A DNA stretch of 64,000 nt from Tetragonia tetragonoides (lineage: Eukaryota > Streptophyta > Magnoliopsida > Caryophyllales > Aizoaceae). A model generated the notes under the pieces. That model did not search any database. It was not told where the DNA came from and saw only the letters and a program-made list of their open reading frames with translations. Within the stretch, counting starts at the first letter, position 1. Every line of letters starts with the position of its first letter. The stretch is from the NCBI GenBank assembly GCA_038025085.1, contig CM076139.1:24073307-24137306 (forward strand), read 5' to 3'. The position numbers and the translations under genes were made by a program. Below, piece by piece: positions 1 through 12,203 of the stretch.

Positions 1-489
1 CCAGCACTACAAAGTTGGACAATTGTGTAATGTTGCTGCATTCTGTTTTGCGTCTGCCCTTATAATCTTAACATGTTCATGAGTTACTAGTGAGCTAAAT
101 GAGAAGGAAACCAAGTTAAATAATCAAAATTTTGAGGGCCCTAAGCATTATAATCTAATCTGCCATGGAAAAAGGGTCTTTCATGGCAATGTTTGTACAT
201 CTTCACTTTCAGAGGTATGGTATAGGTTGGCTGACATACTGCTATTGTAAATCTCATATGTATCCTGGGTAATTTGTGTTGATGTATCTGTCCTTTTCAG
301 TTTCTTTACCCATTGTCACTGATATTTTAATCTCATATGATTGATTGACTTGGACACTTCTATCGATTCTTAGGCAAAGTTTAGTCGACTAAATTTAGTG
401 TTATTTCTATTATTGGTGGTGTTGCCATGTTGCTTTTACGGTTTTTATGGTTGGCGCTACCTGCAGCATCTACTTTGTTATTGTTGCTA

Positions 490-535
490 CTTTGTTGTTG
501 TGTTGTTGTTGTTGTTGTTGTTGTTGTTGTAGTAG

Positions 536-573
<38 letters not shown>

Positions 574-574
574 G

Positions 575-634
<60 letters not shown>

Positions 635-657
635 TTGTTGCTGTTGCTGTTGCTGCA
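490..657. repeat. (GTT)n/(GCT)n trinucleotide microsatellite inside CACTA copy 1
   Basis: An almost pure run of GTT followed by GCT triplets. The equivalent place in the second CACTA copy (about 35100-35290) is a shorter, interrupted CAA/CAG-type tract, so the array expanded in this copy. Long Cys, Val, Ala or Thr reading frames across it are low-complexity artefacts. Confidence 0.95.
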
Positions 658-1414
658 GCAGCTACTTCTGCAGTAGCAGTGGTGCTAGTGCTATTAACAG
701 AATCATACACCAATCCTAAAGGGTAAAGAACTTGATTGTTTACTGTAGGTTATTATTGTCTTTAGGCTTGGAGTTCGCCATGGCAAAGGTAGTTTGGGCT
801 TGGAGCTTTACATGGAAAAGGTACTTGATGAGGTGACAATGACCATTTGATTAGATAATTTGATGATATATGCTAGATAGACATGTTGATTCTGTCTTTG
901 AGCAGTCCTGGTCTTTTAATCTTTGGGCAATATTTGAGATTTAGGTTAGTGAGTTAGGATATGTATAGTAATGGAAATATATGTAGAAATTATAAGAAAT
1001 TCTTGCTGATATTCAAGTATACAGAACTTGCCTTTTCTATTAATCATCACATACAATTGATTGTTATTGTCTTTTGCTCATTTAGGGTGACAAGATGTGG
1101 TTGAAAAGGCAGAATTCTTTCAAGCAGGATTGTGGAGGACTTAGTAGATGACAATACTGATCAGAACACTATAAAGCAACATACTTTCTTTTTTCCTCTT
1201 AAAGTTCCGCATGAACTGTAATTTGACTTTGTACAGTTGTTAGGATTGGCTTTGTAATACAACTTGAGATTTTATTTTTAATAATATGAACTTGATAATA
1301 TTTTTTTCAATATAATGTCTTAACATGTAAAGATGAAAGACTTCACATGTGCCATTAGTGCATGATATCAATATATGATGCAAGTCCTGCAAGCTTTGCA
1401 AGGGTATATCAAAT

Positions 1415-1755
1415 GAAAGTGTTGGCATAGGGCAAAGAAAACGTGGTCTTAAATTGTTCTTGGATCATTAAAAAGTGTTGGCATAATTCATTAAAACTGT
1501 TGGCTTAATTTGCAATGTAAAACCGTTGGCATAGCTACTTTTTAGCGACACTAGTCTAAAAGTGTTGGCATAGATCATTTCTGGCGACACTAATCTAAAA
1601 GTTTTGGCATAGCCTAATAAAGTGTTGGCTTAGAGTTGTGCCAACGCCTATCAAAATCAACGGCTTGAAAAGTGTTGGCTAAAGTCTTTGCCAACACTTT
1701 CTCCACATTCAACAATACTTTTGGGGCGTTGTGTATGCCCGTTTTTCTTGTAGTG
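1415..1755. repeat. CACTA subterminal repeats
   Basis: The motif AGTGTTGGCATA and close variants occur about nine times in the last 340 bp in both orientations, for example near 1415, 1470, 1560, 1620, 1670 and 1690. Clusters of short subterminal repeats are transposase-binding sites in the En/Spm superfamily. The same motif (as CCAACACTTT) is clustered at both ends of the second copy. Confidence 0.75.
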
Positions 1756-3359
1756 TGAGGCTTTGGGATATTGAGACTTTGGGATATTGGGATTTTGGAG
1801 ACTTTTATGAGGCCGACAGATCTACCGGGCTTAAAATAATTTGGCACTCCGGGTGAGGAATATCGTTGGGGCATATATCCGGGCTCGTGCACTTGGGACT
1901 TGCAAAACAATTAGGTTAGTTTTACCTGAAAATAATTGGTACCGTAAGATGGGCCAACTGTTGAATTTTGAATTCCTGGGCCAAGGGGACTCACTCCCCC
2001 GCGCTTGGTACTGATCTTTGTCGCGAACGAACTAAAATAACAGCTATTGGGTTGGAAAAAAGTCATGGGACAGCAGGCGGGGCCCGCGCGTGCAGACTGT
2101 TGTTAGGAAGTTATTTCCATTTTGGTTTTATTCGGAAGGTCGCTTCTAGGATTGATCATGAGTACCGGGCTTGCTGGTTTCGATGGAGAGCGGGTAGACT
2201 CAAACCTGCAGTGGAAATATGCACATAGGGAAAAGATGCAATAGACATGCCCGACCGACCATGACAAGATGCACAAGACATGACATAGTAATATGCACGG
2301 GGCAAAGGGAAACTGACATGTAAACACGCAGGGACTCAAGACACTGAGAAATTATGTACACATGCATGCCTTTGAAGGCGACTTTAGTACTTATGCAAAT
2401 ATGATGTATGCAGACTCTATTGACTCACAGCTCCATGCGGCCTAGCCTAACATGCACAACTCTCCAATAGGGTCTGAAGAGGGTCTTCATATGGGAAAAG
2501 TTTTTGGGATCAAGAATTTCATTCCTGTGGTGATCTTGACAGAGTATGAGACAAGTGGATAAGACTGATGCAGTCAAGGGAGAATCAACCCCTTGTTTGA
2601 TGTGTGGTTCTTGATGATCATGACCTACTCGAGGAGCTAAGATGATGATGCAGCGGTACAAAATATCCTAACTTAAGATATGGGGACGAAATGGACAACT
2701 TTGAACGTAGTGGACAAGGAAACGACTCATTCTGAAAAAAGCCCCCAGTTTGGAAGTCTATGTGCAAGCCTACGAGAAAGATGATGAGGACTCTAGACGA
2801 TTGACCCAAGAGTTTTTAAATGAGAAACAATGTTCTAAATCCTCGGAAATTTAAGTTGCTTCAAGATGTTGAATTTGCTTTATATATTTTTTTTGGTTGC
2901 CCTAACTTTTGCCTAGGTCGCCCTTTCGGGTTTTCAACCTACCAGGCTCATTTGTTTTTATCCTTAGATGGGAATGGTGGAATGGAAAAACTCCTTATGA
3001 TCATGTGACAAAGTGGTTGTCGTGGCTGGACCTCCTTGAGGTTTCCTACGTATCCAGTTTGTGGAATCAGGCCAACGTAGTTCAGGACTATACAATTGAA
3101 TGTCGTAGCTCTTGGAGGGCTTTTGGGTTGTAATTTCAGGCTGGGTTGAGGTGTCAAAGAAAGAATAAAGGCTCAAATAAACCCAATGTAATTCCCCTCC
3201 CCAAAGTATGCTGGATGGAAAAGAAGTTTGTGATAATGGCAAGGTGGTTTAGGGATCAATGTTTAGGTAAGGACACCGTTTGGTTGTGCTTGAAGTGTTT
3301 GCACTCTTTTGGATCTTTGATCGCTCTCGAATTTTTTTTTTTTTTTTTTTTTTTTGTTT

Positions 3360-3395
<36 letters not shown>

Positions 3396-4112
3396 CTCTT
3401 GAACTTTCGAGTTCTCTCTTTTCTTTTTTGGTATTTCTCTCGGTGGCTCTTTTGGTAGGTCGATCCACCTTGCCTATATGGTTGCTTCTATTCCCATGTT
3501 GCACACACCCGTTCCCCGAGTAAGGATGATGTGGTTAAGAAATGAAAGGCTATATGTTTAAGGCTCAAAGGGTTGCAAGTGGTAATGATGTATAGGGTAG
3601 TAAAGGATATTGATGTGAGGTGCCAAATGAATGCCTCCTGTCCTTGGCACGGACGGTTCAACTGTATGTCCTCTATGGGGATGATCATTAGGGAGTTTTT
3701 GTTTGATGTTTTCCACAATGAAGGCTTATCATTTTTTTTTTTGATTTTTTTTTTTGTTATTCCGTCATAGGCAACTTAAGTTCGTCATAGGAAATGATGG
3801 GAATCAAAATGCAATCTTTATTGAATCGAAGAAAAGCATTACACGAGAAGTAAGCTAGACTCTATCGACGAATTGAAAAGACAAACTAGACATCATTAGA
3901 CTTGACTGGACTCGACTAGACTTGCACACTAGGAGACTTCGACTCTCTTCAACTTCTCGAGCACGGGCTGTTTGACAAGGATATGGAGGACAGCCCCCGC
4001 TGTAGATTCTCGCATTGTTCACAACTTAAGTGGAATTATTAAGAATGTTATCTTCAATTAGGATGCCCACAGCATAGAGCCGGTTGTAGGAGTCAATTGG
4101 TTGATACTTGAG
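1756..4112. other. non-coding interior of Gypsy G
   Basis: About 2.3 kb without a protein that I recognise. It includes three copies of CTTTGGGATATTG at 1762-1800, a segment shared with element A (1840-2100), a line shared with A and B (TTTCCTACGTATCC near 3040), a PPT-like motif at 2735-2754, and poly-T tracts at 3331-3396 and 3730-3756. Short reading frames here are not conserved between the related copies. Confidence 0.6.
3331..3396. repeat. poly-T tract
   Basis: Two long T runs separated by GTTTGG. Open frames through it (poly-Phe or poly-Lys) are artefacts. Confidence 0.95.
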
Positions 4113-5015
4113 TTATTTCTTGTAAGCAGGTTGCAGGTTCTTGATGAGTTGGCGGATTTGATCAGTTTGCGAAGGTCGCTCAACCAGTTCGGCTATCTTT
4201 AGCTTCCAACGCCTAAGGAAGGCAGTGAATCCCTCATCTTCTTCTTGTTTGGTGATCTCTAACTCTCAAAGGGTCATAGGTAGAGCAACATTTTCCTTGT
4301 AGCGTGCAAGGAAGACTGTAGTGAAATCTGACCAAGTGCGGTAGTCCTCCAAATTCAAGGTGTAGAACCAACGACGAGTTGGGGCATCAAGAGTCTGTGG
4401 GAACAAGTGAATGTAGATATTTTTGTCAACTCTTCTTAAACCCATGGCAGTAGTGAAGGCTTTGAGGTGGTCTTGTGGATTATCAGTGCCAATGAATGTC
4501 GGAACCTCGGGCATGGAGAATTTGGCTGGAAGCTTGCCCTTGACTTTGGGATTGACTATACCAACATTAGCATGGTAGTTGGCAAACAAGTCGCTAATTT
4601 TGAGCACAAAATTAATCTTAGCCAACTTGGCATTTGGTCCTTCTTCCTCAGAGTAGGAGTCAGAGAGGATTCTTGCTTCATCTTCTTTCTTCTTTTCCAA
4701 ATCTTCAACCTTGAGTCGCACCCTTTCCAACTCACTCATGAGCTCATCAAGCCTCTCGTCGGTGGTTTTGACCATAGTGAAGTTTGGGGGTGTGATTGGT
4801 GAGGTAAGGAATATATTGAGTGGTGGCGAGCTTTGTGGTCGTGATGGATTATGTGGTGATGGCCTTTTGGAATGTGGTGGTGTCTTGGATGTAGCTTGTA
4901 CATGGATCAATCTGCCGGACGATCGAGCCCAACCTTTGTCACTGTAATTCTTTCTCGAGCCCCCAATCCTGAACACAAGTCTCAACTTAGAAAGACGCCA
5001 AAGAAAGGATTTCAA
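4113..5015 (-). pseudogene. gag: Ty3/Gypsy gag (retrotransposon gag domain), element G
   Basis: This encodes a capsid-like Gag. The conserved core is visible: the start MVKTTDERLDE at 4775, a charged coiled-coil stretch, KGKLPAKFSMPEVPTF, then DNPQDHLKAFTTAM and RRWFYTLNLEDYRTW, and FLARYKEN. An upstream in-frame extension to 5015 is partly conserved in element A (VFRIG region), so the true start could be either. An in-frame TGA at 4266-4268 replaces an Arg codon that A and B keep in LRELEITKQ, a probable CGA to TGA change. After it the frame runs on through FLRRWKLKIAELVERP to a stop at 4113. The usual Cys/His tail of this Gag family is absent, and no pol follows. Confidence 0.85.
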
Positions 5016-5550
5016 GACAAAGACTCATGATTTTTAGAAGACCCTCGATAGCCCCTAAGGTGAATGTGCCTATGGACGTCTATATGAACTCGAAGGCATG
5101 GTGACGACAATGCAATGACAGAGTTACGACAACAATATGCAAGATGCATGACAGACTGACCTTGACATGTATGACAATGAATTGACGCAAAATGACCCTA
5201 GAAAACTTATAATCGACTCGTCTAGACTTTTAATGCATGAGACGTAGTGAACAAATGGAGACATTGATGAATGCAAGACTTGGACTTTTGTACAAATGCA
5301 GATGCAAAATGACGACAATGTATGCACGACGATTATTTATGAATCCTAGCATGGAGCGTCGGTTTGCACGATAGGACAACTGTATATTCCTTTAGATATA
5401 CGGGTTGTCTACGAATTGAGACACAAACTTCCTCGAGGGTCGATAAGGGTCAAAAGGTTGTGCCAAAGCACATGCAAATGATGCAATATATGGAACATAT
5501 TATTAAACAATTAAGCAAACTTGACTTTCGAGTCTTACCATATTAAATAA

Positions 5551-5570
5551 ATCCCCAGTGAAATCGCCAC
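5551..5570 (-). other. primer binding site of Gypsy G
   Basis: Directly inside the LTR the minus strand reads GTGGCGATTTCACTGGGGAT. Elements A and B have the same layout with TGGCGGCTTCACTGG and TGGCGACTCAACTGG. The TGGCGAC start is compatible with a tRNA-Arg-type primer, reported for Tat/Ogre elements; the tRNA assignment is an inference. Confidence 0.6.
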
Positions 5571-6907
5571 TGTAAGGACCCGTGATTTCTACGGCCACGG
5601 AGTGCGTCCTTATAGAAAATTTGTAAGCTGGAGGATTTAGATAAGTTCAAGGAACCGTCGAGTTAGAAAAGCTTTTGAAATGACTGGAATTGAATAAAAA
5701 CCATGAAAAAGGTCACAAATCTGCTATCGGCGTTTTATCGAAGGGACAATCTGAAGGGACAACCCAATAGCGCGATAAGTGAACTGATCATATTTTTAGA
5801 AAGACTCCCGCTCATATAAAACATATGAGTACTCGAGAAGAATAGGTTCGGGGGCGAAGGTACGAGGTGGGAAGGTGTTAGGCACCCAACTCGCCCATTT
5901 TATGACGACCTCTACTAACTCAAGTTTGCTTAATAATTTAAAGACATGATTCCCACACAAATCGGATTAACAACCTAGTCTTAGACTATTAATTGGTTCA
6001 TCACAAGCATCACAACATTTATTATTGACCCTTGTTTAGACATGCATTCGATTGGGAAATTGAGCATTAAGACGACTAGACATATTTGGACAGACAATAT
6101 TTAGGAAGCAATAAAAGACGTTATTTAGCATGATATCTACATTATGACTACTAGAAAATAAATAATTAGGCAAGCAATTTAATTTGAGCCCTCAGGAGTT
6201 AGTACCTGAACTGTAGGCTATATTTGACAAGAATAGTAAAAGACAAGATCTAAAGTTTGGAAGAAAGAGGGAGAAGCTCAGTGTTAGCACTCCTGAGAAT
6301 AGAGGTTGTCAACTGTAGACTGTGTGTTTTGAACTGAGGGAGGAGGGTCGTATTTATAGGCGCGGGAAGTAGGGTTGGGCGGGTGAAAGGAGCCAAAAAT
6401 TGAATTTGGGTTGAAAAAAGAGTCGGGCTTGAAGCTGAGTCAGCGCCGCTAGCGGCCCTGGATTTTCAGCCAGGCCAGCTGACGGCTGTCAGCTGCAAGG
6501 TGGAACTTTGCCGGGCCATATCTTACTCGTTTGGGCTCCAAATTAGATGATTCAAGATGCATTGAAAATCTTATTGGGTCTAGTTTCAAATAGCTTTGGT
6601 TTCAGGCCCAAATATTTTGTATATCTCGAGATATACCTGAAAGAGTAAGGAGAGGTCAGTTTTGGAGTACGCATCAATGTTTGGCTCGTAACTCCTAGGT
6701 GCAGAATGGTATTTTGACATGGAAGGAAGCAATGGAAAGCTCTTGAAATGGGCTTTTAAATGAAGTGGAAATGAAGGAGTGATCGAGGAAAAACTTGAGA
6801 CCTTATTTTACCTATAAAAGCAAAAATAGCATTCAAGTTTTATAAATTACTCCTTTCATCATCGGGCTTTTGTTGGGAAATCTGAAGGCGCTTTTTTGGC
6901 GTCTACA
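5571..6907 (-). repeat. 5' LTR of Gypsy G (1337 bp)
   Basis: Read on the minus strand it begins TGTAGACGCC at 6907 and ends GGGTCCTTACA at 5571. It matches the LTRs of element A (32366-33672 and 47019/56313) over its length. It contains a minus-strand TATAAATA at 6351-6358 and, upstream of that, the GC palindrome GCCGCTAGCGGC at 6445-6456. Confidence 0.9.
6351..6358 (-). promoter_or_regulatory. TATA box of LTR G
   Basis: TATAAATA on the minus strand, with a GC-rich palindrome block about 90 bp upstream (6441-6490). The same arrangement occurs in LTRs A and B and in front of the DUF7745-like gene at 41605. Confidence 0.6.
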
Positions 6908-6912
6908 GTGAC

Positions 6913-9776
6913 CAATTTTTTTTTTTTGATTTTCCATCACCAACTTTCCAAGAACAATTATCAGCTTGGAGATGTAATCCCTAGAAAATACCACGCCATC
7001 CCCATGAAGAGGATCAAGGAAGGGTATTTGACCTCACCGTCAAAGAAAGATTTACTATTACGATTATACTTGACTCCAACTGTTTTAGCAATAAGAAGGT
7101 CCGAAAATTCAAGCATCCTCCAGCATTGTTTAGCCAAAAATGCTTGGTTAAAAGATAGCATATCCCGAATGCCAAGTCCTCCCAGCCCTCTAGGCTTAGA
7201 AATCACCTCTTAACTTCTCCAATGTAATGTCTTATTTTTCTTAACTCCTCCCCAGAAAAATCGTGTCATAGTGGAGTTCATTCTTGAGACAAGTATAGAA
7301 ATCGGAATTCGGAACACATATAATACATAAGTAGCCAATGATGATAAAACAACAGAGATAATTGTAAGTCTACTTGCCGGAGAGAGAAAAAGACTTTGCC
7401 ATCCTTGTAGTCGATTTTCCATTTTTTCCAAAAGGGAAGCAAAAATTTCCTTTTTAGAGCATTCGAAATCCGCAGGAATGCCCAATTAAATACCAAAGTT
7501 ATTACTTAGGCAAAATCTAAGAATTTTTCTGGAAATCCTTCGAAATTTAGGGGGGCATTAGGACTTGTAAGAAGCTGAGATTTTTGGTGAATAATAAGTT
7601 GATCTGAAGCATTGAAATAATTGAGCAAGATGTCCCTAATAACTTGACAAGACTCAATAGAACCTTTGAAGTTGAAATATGAATCATCAACAAATAATAA
7701 GTGGCTAATTGGGTAGGCTGATCTGCTCACCTTAATACCGTGGATTAAGGAATTCGATTTCGCCTTAATAATCATACTTGATATAACCTCTGCACATAGG
7801 ATAAATAAATATGGCGATAAAGGATCTCCTTACCCTAATCCTCTTTTTGGCTTAGTTCGTGGTAATGGGTGGCCATTAAGTAATATATGATATGAAACCG
7901 AAGAAACACAATTCATAATAAGCCTAACCCAGAAGATCGGAAAGCCAAACTTGATAAGAACAGCTTCTAAGAAATCCCACCGAATTCTGTCATATACTTT
8001 GCTCATATCAGCCTTAATTCCCACCATAAAATTGCTGCTATCTTTGGTACGACGAATTTTTTCCAGAACTTCATGAGCAATTAGAATACTATCTGCAATA
8101 CTTCTCCCAGGAACAAACGCATTTTAAAAGGACCCGACAATATGTGACATAATCTTGCGAAGTCGAATACATTTAGAATTAATTTTATAAATAACATTAC
8201 AATAAACTGTTTGGACTAAAATGATCCCTAGATTCGGGATTATCTCTCTTAGGAATAAGGGCGATATGCGTAATATTAAATTCTTTTAGAATAAATCCAG
8301 AGGAGAGGGCATCCAGAACAACTTCAATAATATCATGTATAAAAGGCCAACATTTCTGAAAGAAAATTGCAGGAATACCATCTGGCCCTGGTGATTTTAG
8401 AGATCCTAGTTGAAACACGGCTTTCCTGACTTCTCTGTGGGAGAAAGGTTTCATAAGACATGAAATATCTTCCTCTTTGAGCTGAATTGACAGAGTATCA
8501 ATAGTCGATATAAAAAGGTCCGAACTAGGCTCTATATTATGCGTATCTGTTAGAATATGATCTGAAAAAAGTTGAGTAAAATATTTTTGGATGATAGGCG
8601 CAATATCAGACTCTTTAGAACACCAAACCCCTTCATCATTTTTCATGCCTCTGATGATATTGCGCCCTTTTCTCATCTTGGTCCTGTTAAAGAAATACTT
8701 TGAATAAGTATCGCCTTCCAAGTGCTATTTTAGTTTAGCACGTTGTCTCCAATATAAAGCAGAGTTAGCTAAGAACTCATTAAAAAGAGTCCTGCATTGT
8801 AAATTTTCTTCAAAATCGACCTGTACTTCTCCATCACACTGAGAGTTACTAATTTTCTCCTGAAATTCATCCCAATCCTTATCCCAACTCCCTTTCTTAT
8901 CAAGAGTCCAATGTTTCGTAGCCTGTCTAGTAGATGAAATTTTCCTAGCTACTTTAAACATAGGAGACCCAATGTAACTATTACTCCAAGAAGAATTTAA
9001 ATTCTCCAAACATTCCTCATGGGTAAGACACCATGCTTCCATTTTATAAGGACACTTAGAATCTGGAGAAGAATTATTGATACTAAGCTGGATTGGGGCA
9101 TGATCAGAGCATTGTATGCCCATATTACTAACAACAGCATCATTAAACAAAGTCAACCAATCAAGAGAACAGAGAGATTTATCAATTCTTTCAAAAATTA
9201 CATCATTACCCTTCCTATTGTAAGTTCATGTGAATCTTGGACCATTAAAAGGAAGACCATATAGACCCCAAATATTTTTCCATTGTAAAAATAATTAATC
9301 CCCTTGATAGAAGAAGAGCCACCTAACTTATCTTGAATATTATCAACCTAATTAAAGCCTCCCAAGATAATAAATTTAGAGGTTTTAAGAGAAGATAGAA
9401 CTTCTCCTAGCTGATCTAAAACCTCTTCACGCCTACTATGGTAAGGGCAGCCATAAAACAAGTCAAGGTACCAAAACTCATCACTAGCATACATAGTTTC
9501 CATTACAATATAGTTAGTAGAGGATACAACAAGATTAAATAAGCCTTTAGTCTTCCATCCAAAGCAAAGCCCTCCACTAATCCCTATAGCATCAAAACCA
9601 ACCCAAAAAGACATATTAACAGGGCGGCACACCTTCTTAACATTACTAACAGTACATTTAGTTTCAGCTAAAAAGGTAAATTCTACATTAACATTCCTAA
9701 CCATTTTTTTAGTAAAGGGAATTGTAGGGAAGATTGGATCATTGAGTCCCCTACAATTCCAAGCGATACCTCTCAT
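6913..9776 (-). pseudogene. LINE ORF2: endonuclease / reverse transcriptase
   Basis: ORF2 would nick target DNA and copy the LINE RNA. The start ATG at 9776 begins MRGIAWNCRGLN, the usual N-terminus of plant L1 endonucleases, and overlaps the ORF1 end by about 26 nt. The endonuclease continues to about 8725; the GDFN motif reads GGFN near 9350, losing the catalytic Asp, while SDHAP survives near 9110. RT follows: SPGPDGIPAIFF near 8390, the palm as KADMSKVYDRIRWDFLE near 8000, GDPLSPYLFI near 7820, and FVDDS near 7690 in place of FADDS. A TAA at 7830-7832 replaces Gln in GLxQGDP. Several frameshifts follow, and the post-RT motif GLGGLGIRDMLSFNQAFLAK lies near 7180. Not functional. Confidence 0.9.
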
Positions 9777-11290
9777 GGCTCCTGAAGGGTTCTTTAGGGC
9801 CAACCCCTTGAAGCCTATCATCGAAAGAAATATCCATAAACTCCTTGTAATCAATCTTCTCATCAGAGACATAAGTAGCATCATTGCTAGAAGAACCAAC
9901 TTCAAAGTGACGAGAGCAAACAATAACATCATTCTTCATCATAGAAGCCAAACTGGAACCAATCTCACTTGTAATATCTGCTGAATTAATCAAGTCCATC
10001 TTCTTCTTCTTCTTTTTCTTGTGTTTATAAGAATAAACTTCAGTTTCATCTTTAATAGAAATACAAGTAGATCCCAATTCTGCGTCAGAAAGTGCTTTAC
10101 GCTTAGAAGGGCATAAACAAGTACAAATATTAAATAGCTTCCCCATGGCTTCACCCTTTCTTTTCTTCAGTCTACTGAACCTTAAATAATGCCCTCTTCT
10201 GTCTCTTCTTTTATTAATTTTATCCACACTAAAGATAATAGCACCATCAGACATTACTAATCTTGGGGATGGATATTCCTTTTCAGAGTCCTCTAGGGAT
10301 AAGCACTCCACTCTTTCCAGAATAATAGAAGATGGTCGTGGAATAGGCCTTGAAGCTTGTCCTCTATTTATAAAATCAGGATCATTTTCAGAGGCAAAGG
10401 GATCATGCAGTAGACCAACTTCTTCCCCATCCATAACATCATCATAATCAGGAGAAATAACTTCAAGAAGCGGATGAAAACCAGGTACAACATTAACAGG
10501 AAATGGCAGAGGTAGTTCATCATCACTATCAGTGTGAACACTAATATCAAAATCTTGTTGATCCGTAGACATGGGGTCAGAATCAGTAGATTCATTATTA
10601 CTAGGATAAACACGAGAGCTGCTTCCTATGAAACTCAAAGAACGAGATCTTCTGATGATATTAATAGGACGAAGGTTCAATCTATTTTCTTGAAGTAAAT
10701 TAGTTGAATGATTAGGAGGATCCCCATCAATTGAATTCCTAGGGGTATTAGGACCTTCATCGCGATTTGGATCAAAACCAAAAGTTTGGTTGTAGCCTCT
10801 TTCAAGGTCACGAAAGTGTGTGTGAAAATTAGGCTCTTGAACACGGTTGTGAATAAGAAATTGAAGTACTCTATCAAGACGAGTAGGATCACTAGTAGAA
10901 TTATCAAGAGAATTAGCTTGATCCACAGGGAAAGTATTAATTGGTAGGAATTATGAAGGCAAGTCAGAAGGATCACGAGAAATAAGATTTACCAAAGGGA
11001 ACCCAGATGCAAGAATGAAATTAATAGGCATTACTTGAGCAGGATCATAAGGTTCATCCAAACCAGCTTGGATAATGTTATGAATATTAGAAATAGAGGA
11101 GACAAAATTTCTAGCATGCAAAGGTAAATCTTGATTATTGACTCCATTTACTTGACTAGGTAAATTAGAATTACCTATACTACGAGAAGAGGAACCAATA
11201 TTGGCTGAGTTATAGCCAGATCGAAAAGACGAAAACCTTGCATGTATAATAGGTGCACCATATACTTTTAATACCTTTAAAGTAATGTTT
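9751..11290 (-). pseudogene. LINE ORF1 (acidic/serine-rich part)
   Basis: A 391-codon frame (9751-10926) lies directly upstream of ORF2, which it overlaps. It is rich in Ser, Asp and Asn, has a Lys run near 10010, and ends at 9751. In the same frame the reading continues upstream beyond a single TAA at 10951-10953 (probably CAA to TAA) to about 11290. I do not see the CCHC knuckle that plant L1 ORF1 proteins usually have, so this may be only the C-terminal half of a truncated ORF1. Assignment rests on position and strand more than on a domain. Confidence 0.6.
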
Positions 11291-12195
11291 TTGGTCTAGA
11301 ATAAATATTATTTAATGTGTTTTGTGTTATATTTTGTAGGAGAAGAAGAGAACAAAGAAAATAAACAAAAGGTGAAAATATGGAGCAATCTACCTGAGCT
11401 CACGTCACAATAACTTAAGGATATGTATCTTCCATTTATAAGTAACTATAAATTAGCCTATATTGAATCACTCTAATTTGGTGGGCCCAGGAGACAACTA
11501 ATACATGGCTTCAAATGTATTACTCACGGATAACACAACGACAAGTATCAAACGACGGCCCAATATGGCATTTGGGCATTGGTTTCAAGACGCACAATAT
11601 AAATGGTTGTGGCGCAATAATCACGTATTGATGAGCCTTAGTTTAGTTTTAGAGTAGGTTTAGTTTAGACGTAATTAAGTTTTAGGGTTAAAACTTCAAA
11701 GTTTTATGATTCGTTCTAGCACTCTAATTTCAGGAGTTTTTTTTGAGTGAAAATTATTGTTCTTCGTACTCTTTATTTTCAATCTCAACCTCAATTATTC
11801 AAGTATGTATTTTCTTTTATTTTATTTGTTGTCGTTTGACTTATTATATATAGTTCTGTTCATCTGTCTACTAGTTAGATTTCGATTGAGTGACACAATT
11901 GGAGTTTAACTGGCAAAAAATTATACCATTTTACTTGTTTGCGCTTTCGTTCATTCGTCTTTATACTTTCTGTCATGTTTTATACTAGTCATTTTATCAA
12001 TTCAGTTCGTTAATTTATTAGTGCCAGTGGCGTAATTGTGTAAACCCATCCTTGTGGGATCGACCCGTATTTGCATATGCTAGCTACACCTACACCGTGC
12101 ACTTGCGGTATTTTAACTCAACATCATTAAATGACCATTTGGACGGTATATTGATTTCACCCATCTAGAGAGTAATGAGAAAATCCTTGAGAACG
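11291..12195. other. AT-rich non-coding stretch, possible old LTR tail
   Basis: No gene recognised. The end (about 12020-12125) has the phrase CCTTGTGGGATCGACCCGTA and a CCGTGCACTTGCGG-like stretch, which resemble sequence near the 3' end of plant Athila/Tat-type LTRs. This resemblance is from memory and weak. Confidence 0.3.
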
Positions 12196-12203
12196 CAGAA
12201 ACC

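Larger units (their letters stand above)
1..1755. mobile_element. CACTA transposon, partial copy 1 (runs off left edge)
   Basis: The right end reads TTTTTCTTGTAGTG at 1742-1755, the inverse of the CACTACAAGAAAAA terminus of CACTA (En/Spm) elements. The whole stretch is the reverse complement of the left half of the second copy at 34085-36990: for example 1205-1300 matches about 34510-34600, and 180-375 matches about 35870-36070. No transposase ORF is present, so the element is non-autonomous or its coding part lies outside the window. The interior has splice-like junctions (TTTAG before 1086) and may derive from a captured host gene. The 3 bp after the end are TGA; the matching target duplication lies outside the window. 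Confidence 0.85.
1756..6907 (-). mobile_element. Gypsy element G, gag-only derivative, minus strand, partial
   Basis: A 5' LTR (5571-6907), a PBS-like site and a gag pseudogene (4113-5015) run in order on the minus strand. No protease, reverse transcriptase or integrase is visible between gag and the left CACTA border. The LTR is of the same family as that of element A. Segment 1840-2100 matches 37620-37880 of A, and 2880-3200 resembles 49600-50030 of B. The 3' LTR is not in the window. The 5 bp outside the LTR at 6908-6912 are GTGAC, the expected target duplication. Confidence 0.7.
6913..11290 (-). mobile_element. L1-type LINE, decayed, minus strand
   Basis: It holds an ORF1 remnant and an ORF2 with apurinic endonuclease and reverse transcriptase. 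The 3' end is cut off at 6912 by the LTR of Gypsy G, so the poly-A tail and 3' target repeat are missing here. The 5' limit is placed near 11290, where the ORF1 frame is closed by a TAG near 11296 and sequence character changes; it may be 5'-truncated. Confidence 0.85.

Noticed and set aside
381..726. Open frames of 90-110 codons on both strands with long Cys, Val, Ala or Thr runs
   Set aside because: They are translations of a GTT/GCT microsatellite inside a CACTA element; the other copy has no matching frame.
3146..3523. 125-codon frame with poly-Phe and its antisense poly-Lys frame
   Set aside because: Created by T homopolymers in a Gypsy interior; not conserved in related elements.
4467..4947. 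Plus-strand frames of 78-111 codons over the Gag of G
   Set aside because: Antisense shadows of the minus-strand gag; no domain and no conservation independent of gag. The same applies to 45395-45878.
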